Both the position numbers and the translations under genes were made by a program. 64,000 nt of DNA from Cololabis saira (taxonomy: Eukaryota > Chordata > Actinopteri > Beloniformes > Belonidae): the NCBI RefSeq assembly GCF_033807715.1, contig NC_084587.1, positions 12,877,017-12,941,016 of the forward strand, written 5' to 3'. The notes below the pieces were generated by a model that made no database searches, had not been told where the DNA came from, and saw nothing but the letters and a program-made list of their open reading frames with translations. Of this stretch, positions 12,170 to 24,163 are shown piece after piece (positions within the stretch are counted from its first letter, which is position 1; every line of letters starts with the position of its first letter).

Positions 12170-12335
12170 TGAAAGGAGTCCTCTGCTTTTAACCCGTCAC
12201 TAGGGCTGCCCTTTTTGTGGCGCCCGCGGAGCAGTTAGGATTAAGAGCCTTGCTCGTGGGCCAATTTGACCTTGACTGTCATCTCAGGGAACCTGGGCCC
12301 ACCAGACCCAAGCACAACTCTGTGATGTAATTTAT
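12170..12335 (-). mobile_element. tRNA-derived SINE fragment, antisense
   Basis: Read on the minus strand, the 'CTGAGCAAGG...TTAACC...GCTCC-GGGCGCC' type blocks match the body of the better preserved SINE at 23856-24105. The promoter half is lost or too diverged to read. Confidence 0.5.
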
Positions 12336-12653
12336 TTGCATCATTTATTTGCATAACAAGCGTTAAACAAAATAATTTGCAATGGAATAAAACAAGCATC
12401 AACATGATTGATCTAATGAATGATAATATGTAAAAGGTACAAATGCAGGGTGGTATCTGCAACAAACCAAGAGAAATTATGACAAAGCAAAAGCCATCCA
12501 GTAGTAAGTTATGGTCACATTTACAACGCCATCAAAATTGTATATATGATTGTATATTGTATATATGCTAACCATAGGACACAAACCCAGGCTTGATCAA
12601 CCTGTGGTGGGTGTCTGGTGGTAAATGGCCGAAACACCCATCTAGTCCTTTCA

Positions 12654-12837
<184 letters not shown>

Positions 12838-12839
12838 CT

Positions 12840-15254
12840 TACAGGAGCAAAGTGAGATTATAAAATCGGTCTAAGCTGAATTTTATTGTTTGGCCTTGAC
12901 ATCATTCTCGGTGACATTTTTTGTTGTTTATACACACTCTGAAAAGCCTATTAACCTGTCAATCAGTGTGACTCCCTCGGCTGCTGATTCATCAGCTCGA
13001 AGAAACCAAACAAAACTGCAATGATACAGATGGTGCTAAATTAACATGGCTGTTTCACTCACGGGATACAAGATTCAAGCAATTATAATAATAATTCTGG
13101 CTCCCTGCTGCTGTGGGCTGAGCGGTGTCTTCCTGCTCACAGATGCCCCTGGTGGGTGTTTGGCTACACTGCAGCCTCTGGTGACCCCCCCCCCCCTCTT
13201 CCCCCCTTGAACAAGAGACGTGATTCTCACATGAGATCTTGTGAGAATCATGCGTGAGTGGCATCGCATGGAACTGGAACCATCTGTACTTCTCGGTATA
13301 TTCAACCAAAATTAAATTTTTTTAAATATCATATCTGGTATCAAGAATTGTTATGTTTCAGCAGGATTAAAGCCAACTGCCAGATATGATAATGGCCCTA
13401 TTTTTATGAATGAACAATATATTTTGGGATTTTGGACTGTCAGGAAAACATGATTTTATAAAGATAGATGTGCTAACCCCAGCCAACAGTATCTTTGCTG
13501 TGGATGGTTTCTCATACCGGCCTATTTCCTCTTATATCCTGCCATATCTTGTCTGTGTATAATCAAATAAAGGCAGAAAATTACACCATTAAATGACAAA
13601 CACAGAAAAGCCAACTTTTCTAGTTCAGTGCAAATGCAACGTGACAGTAGTTCAGGAGGCTCAGACAGTTCGTCCCAGTTACAGGCTCTTTCCAAGTTAT
13701 TCGTGATATAAATCTGTCCCACCAATTTAGCACAAATGACATCTAACGCAGTGTTCTTCACTCCTTTAATAGCAGTTAGACTTTTTACTATTTATGTCCC
13801 CCACCTTCGACATTAGCCAAATTCTCATCTTATGTGTGTCATATTGTAATGCAGTGATGCTGAAAAACATGTAGACACTGCATGTAATAATGATGGAAAA
13901 ACTATTGAGCAAGAAAGAGTTTTTTGTTTCTACTATCCAAGATTTCTTTGAAAAACAGAGGATGAATCATTTAAGTAGTAAAAAAAAAAAAGGGTTTTAG
14001 GTCAGAGGGTCCCCCTAGAGGCATGGAGGTTAAATTGCTTTTACAGCATTATCTGAGATTTACTCTGCCAGCCTCTCGTTTTCTCCCCTGTCATTACTTT
14101 CATTACTTTCCTAAGTCTCTTGGTCACCTCTGCCATATTGGCCACCATAGCTTTTTCATCATCATTGATATGTGACATGTTTGCAATGAAAATTAAGATC
14201 TTGAACTAGAATATTAAAAAAACTAAACAGTGCAATATTGAAGGTAATATATAAATAAATGTTATCAGATCTAAGTAGGATAGACATCACCATTTGTCAC
14301 GTTCAGTAATTCTGATTAATAAGGAGCGCTGCACATCTAAACACGCTCTGTGTGTCACAGGACATGTTGACTTTTGTGTGATGTTAATTAAGCTTTTTTC
14401 TTTTTTTAAGGACTTGAACTTCACATTATAAGAAGTATTGATCTAATGCCACGATAGAGACACGTGCCCCAAAGCTCAAATAATTACAGTGTTAAACCAC
14501 TTAACATTGAAACCAAATGGAGTTTTTTATAATGTAACGTTCAGGTGTCAATATATTGCTGGTTTAATTGATTGATGCATTGGGAAGCATCAATATGGTC
14601 ATCTTGTGAACTATACATCACCCAGCCCTAGTCCTTGATACCTGTCTTTAGTTACTGCTGCTTCTTTTTCATTGCCCGACAAGCTTTAAGTGGATCATAT
14701 TTCACATTCAAACTAAACTTATTATTATTGGATTCTCCAGGACCATGTTCACCGAATATATCAGCCATAATGTTGATGGATTGAGCGACTTACAAAAAGG
14801 TACAGATGCATTTAATGGGCAGTCGAACATTTTAATGGATAGAACAGCACCTTGGTGCCCTTTTCTAAGCTCCTGTTGCCATTAAGTGAAAGAAGAATGG
14901 AATTATGAGGGCATGAAAAAGGTTTAATCAAAATTGGGGCTTTAGCTCCAGACCACGGAGAGTATCAGTAGACAAACAAAAAGACTATACTGCTGTCTTT
15001 TCATCCCCTGGGTATGGTCTTCAAATGAATTAGTATACCTATCATGTCACTGTGTCATTTGATAGTGAGACACTGTAGCAAAAATCTGAAATTTGGCTCA
15101 GACGGCCTCATACTTCACAGAGCATACATGCTACATTATTCATCAAGAGAAACAGAGCTGAAATTGGAGTTTTAGGTCTTTATATGTGAATTTCCTCTTT
15201 CACAAATCTCCCAAATTTAAGGGGTCCAGTTCAATAGCCAAATTAGTTACTTTC
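12840..15254. other. No gene recognised
   Basis: 2.4 kb with no supported gene. It contains a C run (13185-13207), a small hairpin around TGATTCTCACATGAG (about 13220-13250) and short A and T runs. Confidence 0.4.
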
Positions 15255-15780
15255 TGTCATTTTCATTTTTTCATTTTATTCTTTATTTCATTCAAAAAAC
15301 AAAACAATTTAATACAAACACAAATACAAATGTTCCTAACTTATGAATGAAAAGGGAGCAGAAAGAAGAAGAATCTTATCTGATCTGCCCCTTTCACAAA
15401 TAACAAATTAATAATGATAAAAAAATTAAAATAAAAAAAAAACAAAAAAAAAACAACTAAGTGACTAAAAACAACTAAAATAAAATTAAAATAACATTAA
15501 ATCAAATTACCACCGCCTACGGGTATGTCAATCAAACTCAACATTTTTCGTTATATTTCCTTAACATACAGGCTTTAATTGTTCTTTTGAATGTAATGTT
15601 TGATTTGGATTCTTTGTTTTCTTTGTTCAGATTGTTCCATAAATGTATTCCTTTCATGGAAAAACAACGTTTCATCAATTTTGTCCTGCATCTATGTTTT
15701 ATAAAAATCTCTGTTCCTTCCTTCTGTTCCGTCATCTTTACCTTAAAGCAATTAATTTTAAGTTACTTAATTAGAAAATG
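15255..15780 (-). pseudogene. LINE 3' end, antisense, with ORF2 C-terminal remnant
   Basis: The minus strand (15735 to 15538) encodes 'RTKLMKRCFSMKGIHLWNNL' and 'SNITFKRTIKACMLRKY', the 'LWN-L...FK--K--L' ending typical of fish LINE polyproteins. It is followed on the same strand by an AT-rich 3' UTR and an A-rich end near 15255. No catalytic domain remains. Confidence 0.6.
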
Positions 15781-15958
15781 AAGTGTAGGGGTGAGAATCC
15801 CCTAACCCTCCGAATGAAGCCACTGGTCACAACTGGGGTAAGAATGGAGTACGGCATCTCTGGGGGATTGATGCACCATGTACCACCAGTGTCAGACTCA
15901 GTTTTCATCAGTAACATGTGGGTGACTATTTAAATGTTTTTACTCTTAAAAATATCAT

Positions 15959-16004
15959 TTATCAATAGTGAAAAGCAATTGCCATTGCTTTTCACTATTG
16001 ATAA
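15959..16004. repeat. Perfect 21-bp hairpin, 4-nt loop
   Basis: 15959-15979 and 15984-16004 are exact reverse complements with loop TGCC. No surrounding element ends explain it. It is compact enough to be a recent palindrome-forming event or a hairpin RNA locus; nothing in the sequence separates these. Confidence 0.9.
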
Positions 16005-16057
16005 TAGATTAATAGAGACTTGACATACAAATTGACCTTCAGGCAAGTAAATATGAA

Positions 16058-16557
16058 AGGGGGCCTATTATGGCATCTAATGCATATTTTAAACAGGCCT
16101 TGAATGTCTTAAAAACGAGCTTTTGATTGTTTTTGCTAAATAAATTAAATATTCAGCCTCTGAGCCATGTCTTTATCTTCCCATTCTCTAACCTCATTAT
16201 CTATGCGTGATTCTGAGTGGGCGGGGCTATGATAATGAGGCTGTGCTGATTGGCTGCCTGAATGATGCGATACACCGCTACGAAAAAATGGCAGAAGCTC
16301 CGGCTGGCGGAGTTAGTTTTGGGCGTGGTTTCACACATCGGAGGCCAACCTATGTAAATCGCATTTTGGTTACGTAACTACGGGAGCAGAATATGAACGG
16401 CTCGTAGATCCACATCACACTGGATGGATCATCCGGGCGGCTGTACAGACACTGCAGAATTTGGTTGCTTTCCTCCTTCTCTGAATTGGCAGGCTGAGGG
16501 GAGACCACTTTATATATGTTAAAGCAAGAAAAAACATATTTTTCATAATAGGTCTCA
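16058..16557. mobile_element. TTAA-type TIR element, copy 1 (degraded ends)
   Basis: The left end AGGGGGCCTATTATGGCAT and right end TTTTTCATAATAGGTCTC are inverted. The whole interior aligns with the element at 23282-24159, including CCATGTCTTTATC and ATCATCCGGGC blocks. Unlike copy 2, the left flank no longer reads TTAA. No open frame for a transposase. Confidence 0.7.
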
Positions 16558-16939
16558 TTTAAAATCTATCTAAAAAATAAAATAATCTTCATTTGACAAA
16601 AACCTGTTGTTTATTCCCTTCTTTCTTTAAAGTATTGGTTTTCTTGGACATTTAAATTTCAAATCAATGACTTAACTGTTGAAATTACTTGTTTTGAGAT
16701 ACGTCTATCCAGTGAGTCAGTGTCATCATGACACAGGTCACAAAATCAACATGTATTGTGGGACATTGTTGGACATCATAAATGTTATAGAATTTTGTTG
16801 CAAACATCATTATATCTGCATGCTCTTCTTGACCAGAGAAAATGAGATATCGGGTCAGATTTGACCAGTGGGCCCTAAGTTCGACCTGTCTGATCAATAG
16901 AAATGTGAACTTTGTGTGTTGCTGTGAAGAGAGCTGCTC

Positions 16940-17142
16940 CAAAAGGCGAGGCTCTCTGTTTACTGGTGGACCAGTGCTCCTACCCTAACTTGTGGTCATG
17001 AACTGTGGGTATTGAACCAGAAAGCAAAAAATCTGGGATACAAACAGCTGAAATGAATTTTCTGTGCTGGACAGCTGAAATCTCTCTTAGAGACAATATG
17101 TGAAGTTTAGTCATCCAGGAAAGGACTCAGACTGGAGTAACA
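16940..17142 (+). pseudogene. LINE reverse-transcriptase C-terminal remnant, copy 2
   Basis: Blocks read 'HELWVL', '...YKQLK' and '...SLLET...SSRKDSDWS' with stops and frameshifts between them. They align in order with the same LINE region as 6598-6900. It is only 200 bp, heavily decayed and non-coding. Confidence 0.55.
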
Positions 17143-18684
17143 AAACAAAACAAAACAATGTTGTTGTCTAACCTTTTCTAAAGGATGGTACAATATGCTA
17201 AAGGCGACACTAATGGAAACACTGAAGGTCATTTCTTTATCATTTAGAGAGTTCATCTAGCTCTTACAGCCTCTTAGAAATTCTTGAACAATTATACTCA
17301 GGTAGAAACATTTCAAAGCAAAAATTACATCTTGAACAGACCGTAGGAGTGCTGAGCTTTAGGCAGAGAAATTAGGAACTGTTAATGAAGCGGTAATTAT
17401 AATTTCCATTTTTTTATGTAAATTTAAATTTTCATTTACATTTAAGATACTTTTTAAATGCAGTGTGCCCTAAAGTTTGGTCTAATTTGGAACTGAAATC
17501 TTAATTACAACTTTGAACTATTAAATGTTTCGACTAAGGAATTTATTTCTATTTTATTTTTTACCTTTGATCATGTAACAACACAGAGTTTAATCCTTGT
17601 GGGTGGTTAGTTCATCCAAGGATAAGCACAGGAAAGCAGGTTTTTCAGCTTGTGTAAAAGAAATTTCTGCATTGTCTTTGGAGTCTAACAGCAAGTTTAG
17701 TGTACCAAGGGAGCAACTACGCAAACAACAGCTGAATGCAAACTCCACACAAAAAAAGACCATCAATCAGCTCAGATATATATGTTTCCTGTGATGATGC
17801 CAAACAGGCCATAATCAATATAACTCCTTGTACAATCTGGCTTGTGCCAGTGCTAGCTCTGTTTATGTGTGTAACCCTGCCCGTGTGTGTTCGTGTTTGC
17901 TACCTGCAGTCAGATTTATTGGATTTGAGGATCTCTCCAGCTGTGAGCTCACTGGTGCAAGTGGGCATGACTCAGTTTCTCTGTGTGAAGCTGGCAATGC
18001 TTTGGACTAACCTTGCAGTGCAGGTGTCACTAAGTGGAATTGTTGTCATTACTCAATTAGACAGAATTAGCCACTGGCTAACATGACAGTAGCATGCTGT
18101 GAAAACTGACTCTGAATTACATTGCAGGCCTGGCAAGGTTAATTCTAATGGAACAGCAATAAAATTAGTCACAACAGGGACTGTATTTTTTATTTTTTTT
18201 ATTGTGGTGATATATTGTATACATCCTTAGGATATTACTCCATCTATGTCTCCCTGTGTAGAAAAAAAGACAAAAAAGCATGCATGGGAATAGGCAGTGA
18301 GGTTAATGGAACGTTTAGGTCAGGAAAGATCATCTTAGACACATAACTTAAACCTGTACTTCAGCAAAAAACACCGGAAAAAAAGGTCATTCTAGTGCTT
18401 TTTCTTTCTTTAAGAAATTGCACTGGCTTCCTAAATGATAAACTATCCAGGTATGAAACTGTACTGTAAAAGGAAGCAGGCAGGACAATTTAGTTAAGGA
18501 AACAGATTTTTTTTTTAAACAGTTTTCCAACTCCTCTAGGCTAACTCATGTATTGTGGTTTTTAAAAATATATAATTCTTCTTTGAATTGACTGCATCTC
18601 AATGCAGAGCACTTATGTCAACACAAATCCCCCTCCACAGAGCTCTGCATTCTCCAACCTTCACCTCCAAAATGTTTGACAAAA
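17143..18684. other. No gene recognised
   Basis: Unassigned sequence. An open frame of 116 codons (17736-18086) contains hydrophobic stretches, but I recognise no family and see no start context that singles it out. Confidence 0.4.
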
Positions 18685-19062
18685 AATCGCTGGTAGTGCA
18701 GCCGTCTCACAGTTAGAAGGTCCTGGGTTCAATTCTCTTTCCTTGTTTGCTTTACTTCAATTCCCCCATGACTTCAGCGCCCACACCCATGCTGGGGTTG
18801 CTGAAAGGGCCTTTCTGTGTGGAGTTTGCATGTTCTCCCCGTGTTCCCTTGGGTAGCTAATGTGAGCTACCCTCACAAAAACATGCACACACTGCCAGCC
18901 AGGGCGCCAGATTGGGTGGGCGCTACATCCAGATGGGGAAGCCCCACCCTGTCTGGTGAAAAGAAGAAGCCTGCTCACTCCTCAGGTTAAGAAGGAGACT
19001 TGAGCTCAGTTAGGGCCTCCCGGGGTTGGCAGAGGGAGAGCAATGGCCGGGACTGCATGAGT
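18685..19062 (+). mobile_element. tRNA-derived SINE
   Basis: A tRNA-like head (box A-like TGGTAGTGCAGCCG near 18693, box B-like GGTTCAATTCT near 18727) is followed by GTGGAGTTTGCATGTTCTCC, a central block shared by many fish retroelements, and a CCTCCCGGGGTTGGCAGAGG 3' region. The composite is old and contains substitutions in both promoter boxes. Confidence 0.6.
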
Positions 19063-19194
19063 CAATCCAGAAGTTAGATGGTTGGTGCTTGATTAGCAGC
19101 AGTGTTCCAGTTAAATGAGCTTGAGGCAGGAATGAGGCAGGATTTATGAAAAAAAATCGTATATGTTTTAAGTTTTCTAGTAATAATGTCAGAT

Positions 19195-19453
19195 GAAGCG
19201 TTCCAAACCAAAAAGAATGAGCCCTCTAGCGTATCTCTCCGTTGCTTTGAACAGGCTGTGTGCTGCAAAATGTGCTACAATTCCGGGCCGGAATTTCCCG
19301 CGCTGTCCTGCGGATGTGACGTCAAATGACGCTGCATGCGCGTTCTCCCCGTTCTCCCGTGCCGGCTTTGCTGTTGGCTGCAGTACCCCCAACGGCCGTC
19401 GTGGTGAAGGGTGGCACTAGAGAGTCTCATTTCTTAAAAGGAGTCTCATGCTC
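19195..19453. other. CpG-rich stretch with CRE-like site
   Basis: CpG density rises sharply from about 19280. A perfect TGACGTCA lies at 19317-19324. It abuts the CpG-rich TIR element and may belong to the same repeat. A host promoter cannot be excluded, but no gene follows in view. Confidence 0.4.
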
Positions 19454-19651
19454 CTTTAAAGTTATTCTATGCAACTTCCTAAAGCTAGCAAGATTTGAAA
19501 GTGGCGCTTCCTCTAAGCACCGGCGCTCTCCGCTCTCGCCGTGAGACGCCTACATCCCCACGGACCCCATACAGCTTCCGAGCCGGAGCTGCTGCGGCTT
19601 TTCACGGCTGCGGCTGTTCACGTGTCCCCGCGGGCTACTGCTGCTGGGCAG

Positions 19652-19695
<44 letters not shown>

Positions 19696-20042
19696 CTAAC
19701 GGCTCCCGCTCCCCGGTCACACACAGCGGGGACCGACCCGCTCTGGAAATAACTACATAATATCTATATACTGGGGTCCGTGGCAGAGGGGAGGGAGGGG
19801 GGTTACACTGGGACACTGTGAGCCCAGGAGGACCCGTGGGAAGTGGACATGGGGGGCTGGAAGCGAGTGCGCGCATGGGACAGGGCGGGGGGGCGTGGTT
19901 TAAAATGAAGACATCTGATTGGTTCTTTCCCTTCCTGGACCTGGACCAATCCGTATCATTCGGACCGAATGGGGGGGGGCTTAGAGGTGCCTCTTTCAAA
20001 ATTATTGCTAGCTCAGGGAGAATCAGGGAGAATGCCTTTAAC
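19454..20042. mobile_element. CpG-rich inverted-repeat element
   Basis: The left end (19454-19518) and right end (19979-20042) are imperfect inverted repeats sharing TTAAAG, ATTCT, GCTAGCAA, TTTGAAAG and CCTCTAAGC blocks. The interior is CpG-rich, with G runs, an (AGC)13 tract and GATTGGT/ACCAATC CCAAT boxes. Open frames on both strands are low complexity (poly-Ser/poly-Cys). A non-autonomous transposon is more likely than a host CpG-island exon. Confidence 0.5.
19654..19692. repeat. (AGC)13 trinucleotide repeat
   Basis: Thirteen uninterrupted AGC units within the CpG-rich element. Confidence 0.97.
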
Positions 20043-20762
20043 TGATAAAATAATAATAATCAATGTATCAAATCAAATACTTATAGATAATCAAAAACTC
20101 CTGGAAGCACATTGACACACATTGATGGTGTGCTATCTTTAGCTGGACCATCTGGAACTAAATACTTCATAATAATTGAGGAGTATCTTCTGCCGTTTTA
20201 CGAGTCTTTGGGTGGCATGTAAGTGGTCAAGATTGGTTCCTTCAACCTTGCCTTTCTGAGACTGTAAGGCGTCTTGCTGCATAGATTAATGACCGAACTC
20301 TACAGACATAATATTTGACGGCTGATTGTACTCATGATGTCTGTTTTGCTCATAAAATGTTATGGACATATTTTAAAACTTTTTTAGTGGATGTTGGACT
20401 TGAAAAAATGACAATTATTCCACCATAAAATATGTTTCAGTTTTACTTTACAGCTATACCACTTTCATACAGAGGGCAGAACCCACTAATTTAGCACCAA
20501 GGTGGTGCACATGAATGTGGCTTTACACCCACTAGCCGGGCCTAGCACGATTACTGGTGACCTTTTAGTCTAAACACTGACCAGTGCTTATTGTGTTGTG
20601 ACTGCATGGGGTTTTAACGTGAATAAATAATAAAAGACTCTGGTCAATGTTTGACACAAATAATGCCCACAATTCATCAGATAACTCTTTCAGGAACAAG
20701 AGATTTAAAAAAAGAAATAACACAAGACTGTAATTAATCGAATCAAGGAACTGCAAGGTGAG
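20043..20762. other. No gene recognised
   Basis: Unassigned AT-rich sequence. Confidence 0.4.
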
Positions 20763-20988
20763 AGGTGGGAGACTCCTGCTCCTCGGGGGCCGTGTCCAGC
20801 ATGTTTTAGATGAGTTCCTGCTTTGACACACCTGATTCCAGTTAATGGTGGTTATAAGAACATAATTATGGTCTGCACGTCGGTTAATGACAGCCATTGG
20901 TGCCATTGCCATTAGGGTGTGTTTAAGGAGGGACACGTCTAAAGCATGCAGGACACGACCCCTAGAGGACCAGGAATGGCCCACCCCT
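20763..20988. mobile_element. hAT-like MITE
   Basis: The left half (GGTGGGAGACTCCTGCTCCT...CATGTTTTAGATG) is the imperfect inverse of the right half (CGTCTAAAGCATGCAGGACA...GACCAGGAATGGCCCACCCC). This resembles the widespread fish MITE with CAGGGGTGGGCAATCCTGG-type ends. No TSD could be read. Confidence 0.65.
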
Positions 20989-21380
20989 TTGCTACTGTAA
21001 GTGCTAATGACACAGAAGACATTTCTCAACATTTTAGTGATGATGAAGTAATTATGCACTTTAAAATGTTGAAACGCTTCCCATCACTGTCTTCAGAAGT
21101 AAACTGGTAGTGATGAATAAACTGTAATCATTGCTTTTTTTTTTTTTTTTAAATTATGACATCCCTGATCATCAGTCAAGTAGCTGTAGGTGAGTTTCAT
21201 ATGGGACATCAATCATAGGAAAGTTCCACTTCCAGAAGCTGCCAACTTGTGCAGGGAGGGAGTGGGTCACCCAGACTCTGCTGACTCTGCTGGTTTTCAC
21301 TGAAGGAAGAAAATTCAGCCTCAGTTTATTCCAAAATCTAGTAGCGATGGAGTAAAAAGGTGGACAAATTTTGATATGTT

Positions 21381-21547
21381 AAGTTCCACAGAGCCCTGCG
21401 ATAGACTGGCGACCTGTCCAGGTGTATTCCTGCCTCTCGTCTGTGATGAGCTGGGATCGGCTCCAGCAGACCCCTGTGACCCTGCAGAGGATAACACGGG
21501 TATAGATAATGGCTAGAAAATGGATGGATGGATGGAAGTTCCACAGA
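21381..21547 (+). mobile_element. Retroelement 3' end with 12-bp TSD
   Basis: The insert at 21393-21535 carries TAGACTGGCGACCTGTCCAG and ends in a (TGGA)n tail. It is bounded by exact copies of AAGTTCCACAGA (21381-21392 and 21536-21547), a target-site duplication of the size LINE machinery makes. The 5' end is truncated, leaving 143 bp. Confidence 0.85.
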
Positions 21548-23277
21548 ATCAGGACTTGGCGGCCGGCTTCTGATCCAAACTAATCGCAGTCCCGCAACTC
21601 TGTGAGAAGCCTGAATGTAGAATTAGAAGTGAAGAGACGGATGACAGGAACAGCAGTCATCTTCAGAATGTGGAGGAGGCTGGATGTCCTTAAATATCCT
21701 GGGAATGTTAGACAGTATTAATTAAACATGTGCCTGAATGATCACATTTTCTCGCTCCTGCTGTGCTGCAAATGTGTAAAAAAATTGAAAAATGCATTTG
21801 AAAGCAATATTATAGCATTAAAACATTTTTTTTTTTTTGGTCTAACTATTTAACCCAAGAATAAGTCAAACCAAAGCTCGAGTGTCTTTAGAGAGACTTT
21901 TTCATGGCAGAGAAGATGGAGGAATGTTTCCTTGAGACTGTTCCTAAAGTAGGTCAAACTGTCTCTGTCTACAAATTTGTTTTTGACTAATATTTTTCCC
22001 CAAAATGTATTATTTTGTCGCATTTGTCCCTCCAACCTTCCAAAATAAAATTAATATCATATCAAAAAACCTTGTTAATTTATGGCAGGCCAGCGTTTTG
22101 TTCTTTTTGGGGTTTTTTTTGTGATGTTGTAGATATTTTGTTTACCAAATACATTTTGATCAACAAGTACATTTCTACCAAACTGTGCTTCAGTTGAAGT
22201 TTGTAACCAGAGTTTTCAGCAGCTGAATCTACTGAAAGAATTAAAGTTAAAGAGTTCATTACACACCAAAATGAACTCAATGAGGTGGTTAAATCTACTG
22301 TTTAACAATTCATTATATTTTACACAATCATCATTGTGTCGTGATAGGTTTTTAATGTCTTAATCAGCTCAGTAACTATAACTGTCAGATAAATTCAGTG
22401 GAGTAAATTCAGAGTGAAAATATTTTTGTGGGGTCAAAATGAAAACTAACAAGCTTCTTCTATCAACTTCGCTGATTGAGTTTAGGTGCTCAGCTTTATT
22501 TTTTGTTTCACATAAACAAACTTTTGAAATTGGAGGTTTTTCTACAAAGTAGAAATATTGTAGGTTTATGTAATAATATGTGCTTGAACTTTTTTTCACA
22601 ACATAATAGTAGCAATGTTACAATTGTGTTCTCGTCCTCCTAATGTTTAATATGCATAAGCTGTGGTCACACCGGTGCAACAGCGTTTTGAAGTCACGAA
22701 GGAGCTTAGAATTAGAGGGAAATATTTTATCAGTGTAATAACATCTTAACATATCCATGTCAGTAAGGTTAACGTCTACTAGAGTGCCTTCATGGAAAAA
22801 TACAATGTGTATTACAGCAAAGTCTGTATATCTTTCATCTTTTTTCCCGTTTCACTGTGAACTGTGACAGACATCAGGCAGTGTCAGAAATGTGGAGGAA
22901 TTACCTCAGAGTGCTGCACTTTGCTGCTGTAGGATCTCTGGCAGCTACCGATGTTAGTCTGATGTCACGTTGGACATAGAGATGTTTGTGGGAGTCCTCC
23001 CAGAACCCAGAGTGATTGCACTGGTGAGACATCAAAAACACTGATAGTACATTAGAGTATATAAGGGAAATCCTGGGTGATTTTCAACCTGGCTGAAATC
23101 ACCCCAAAGGGGGCGGGACCAATGGTGGCTGATTGGACAATAACACTCAATGGTAGCCTAAACTAAAAAATCAGTCATGAAGACCGTAACAGGGTGTTAG
23201 AAATTATATTTTTCTTAGTGGTGATGTCACCAAATCAAACTTACAAACAAACTCCCTCTTGAAAAGCCAATTTAATT
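21548..23277. other. No gene recognised
   Basis: AT-rich sequence with T runs (21828-21838, 22111-22120). No supported gene or element. Confidence 0.4.
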
Positions 23278-23281
23278 TTAA

Positions 23282-24159
23282 AGGAGACTTTTTATGGCAT
23301 CTAATACCTATTTTAAACAGGCCTTGAATGTCTAAAAAAAACAAGCTTTTGATTTTTTTTGCTAAATAAATTAGAAATTCAGCCACTGAGCCATGTCTTT
23401 ATCATCTCATTCTCTAACCTCATTATCTATGCAGGATTCTCAGTGGGCGGGGCTATGATAATGAGGCTCTGTGCTGATTGGCTGCCTGAATTACGTGTAG
23501 CAGGGGAGGGAACTAAGTGTTGGTTTTTACAACCAACAACAGAGCAATTCGCATGTATAGCTCGAACAGACGCCATCACAATACACCGCTACGAAAAAAT
23601 GGTGGTAGAAATCACGCTATGAAAAAAAGCTCTGGCCAGCGGAGTTGTTGTTGTTACGGCCAGAGTTAGTTGTGGGCGTGGTTTCACGCATCGGAGGCCA
23701 ACCAGTGTAAATCGTTACGTAACGACGGGAGCAGAATCTGAACGGCTCGTAGATCCACATGACACTGGACGGATCATCCGGGCAGCTGTACAGACACTGC
23801 AGAATTTGGTTGCTTTCCTCCTTCTCTGAGTTGGCAGGCTGAGGGGAGACCACTTCATTTGATTTGATTTTTTATTTAGATTTTTCTTCCTTTACACAAC
23901 GGGGAAATTCTTTCTCTGCATTTAACCCATCTCTAATTAGACTAGAGAGCAGTGGGCTGCCATATGAACGGCGCCCGGGGAGCGGTTGGGGTTGAGGTCT
24001 TTGCTCAGGGGCCCAAAGTAGTTGACCTCGGTTGCAATCCAGGGGCTTGAACCTGGGACCCCCAGACTCCAACCCCCCTCTGTAACCTCTAGGCCCCCAC
24101 TCCCCCCACTTTATATATGTTAAAGCAAAAAAAAACATGTTTTTCATAATAGGTCCCCT
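23282..24159. mobile_element. TTAA-flanked TIR element, copy 2, split by a SINE
   Basis: TTAA at 23278-23281 and 24160-24163 flanks ends beginning AGGAGAC... and ending ...CATAATAGGTCCCCT. A TTAA TSD is known for Kolobok and piggyBac elements. The interior matches 16058-16557. It is interrupted at 23856-24105 by an antisense SINE. No transposase frame. Confidence 0.75.
23856..24105 (-). mobile_element. tRNA-derived SINE, antisense
   Basis: The minus strand starts with a tRNA-like head, box A-like 'GGCCTAGAGGTTACAG' and box B 'GGTTCAAGCCC'. It continues with a GCCCACTGCTCTCTAG / GGGTTAAATGCAGAG body and ends in an AATCAAATCAAATG tail. CCACTT at 23850-23855 and 24106-24111 is the likely short TSD. 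Removing the SINE restores the host element as seen at 16500-16520. Confidence 0.8.
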
Positions 24160-24163
24160 TTAA

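Noticed and set aside
17736..18086. 116-codon frame with hydrophobic segments, possible small membrane protein
   Set aside because: The length is within chance for AT-moderate DNA. No signal peptide pattern, no domain, and several overlapping frames of similar length.
19495..19752. Protein-coding exon with a poly-Ser tract
   Set aside because: The tract is the (AGC)13 repeat. The opposite strand is equally open (poly-Cys), and the segment lies within an inverted-repeat element.
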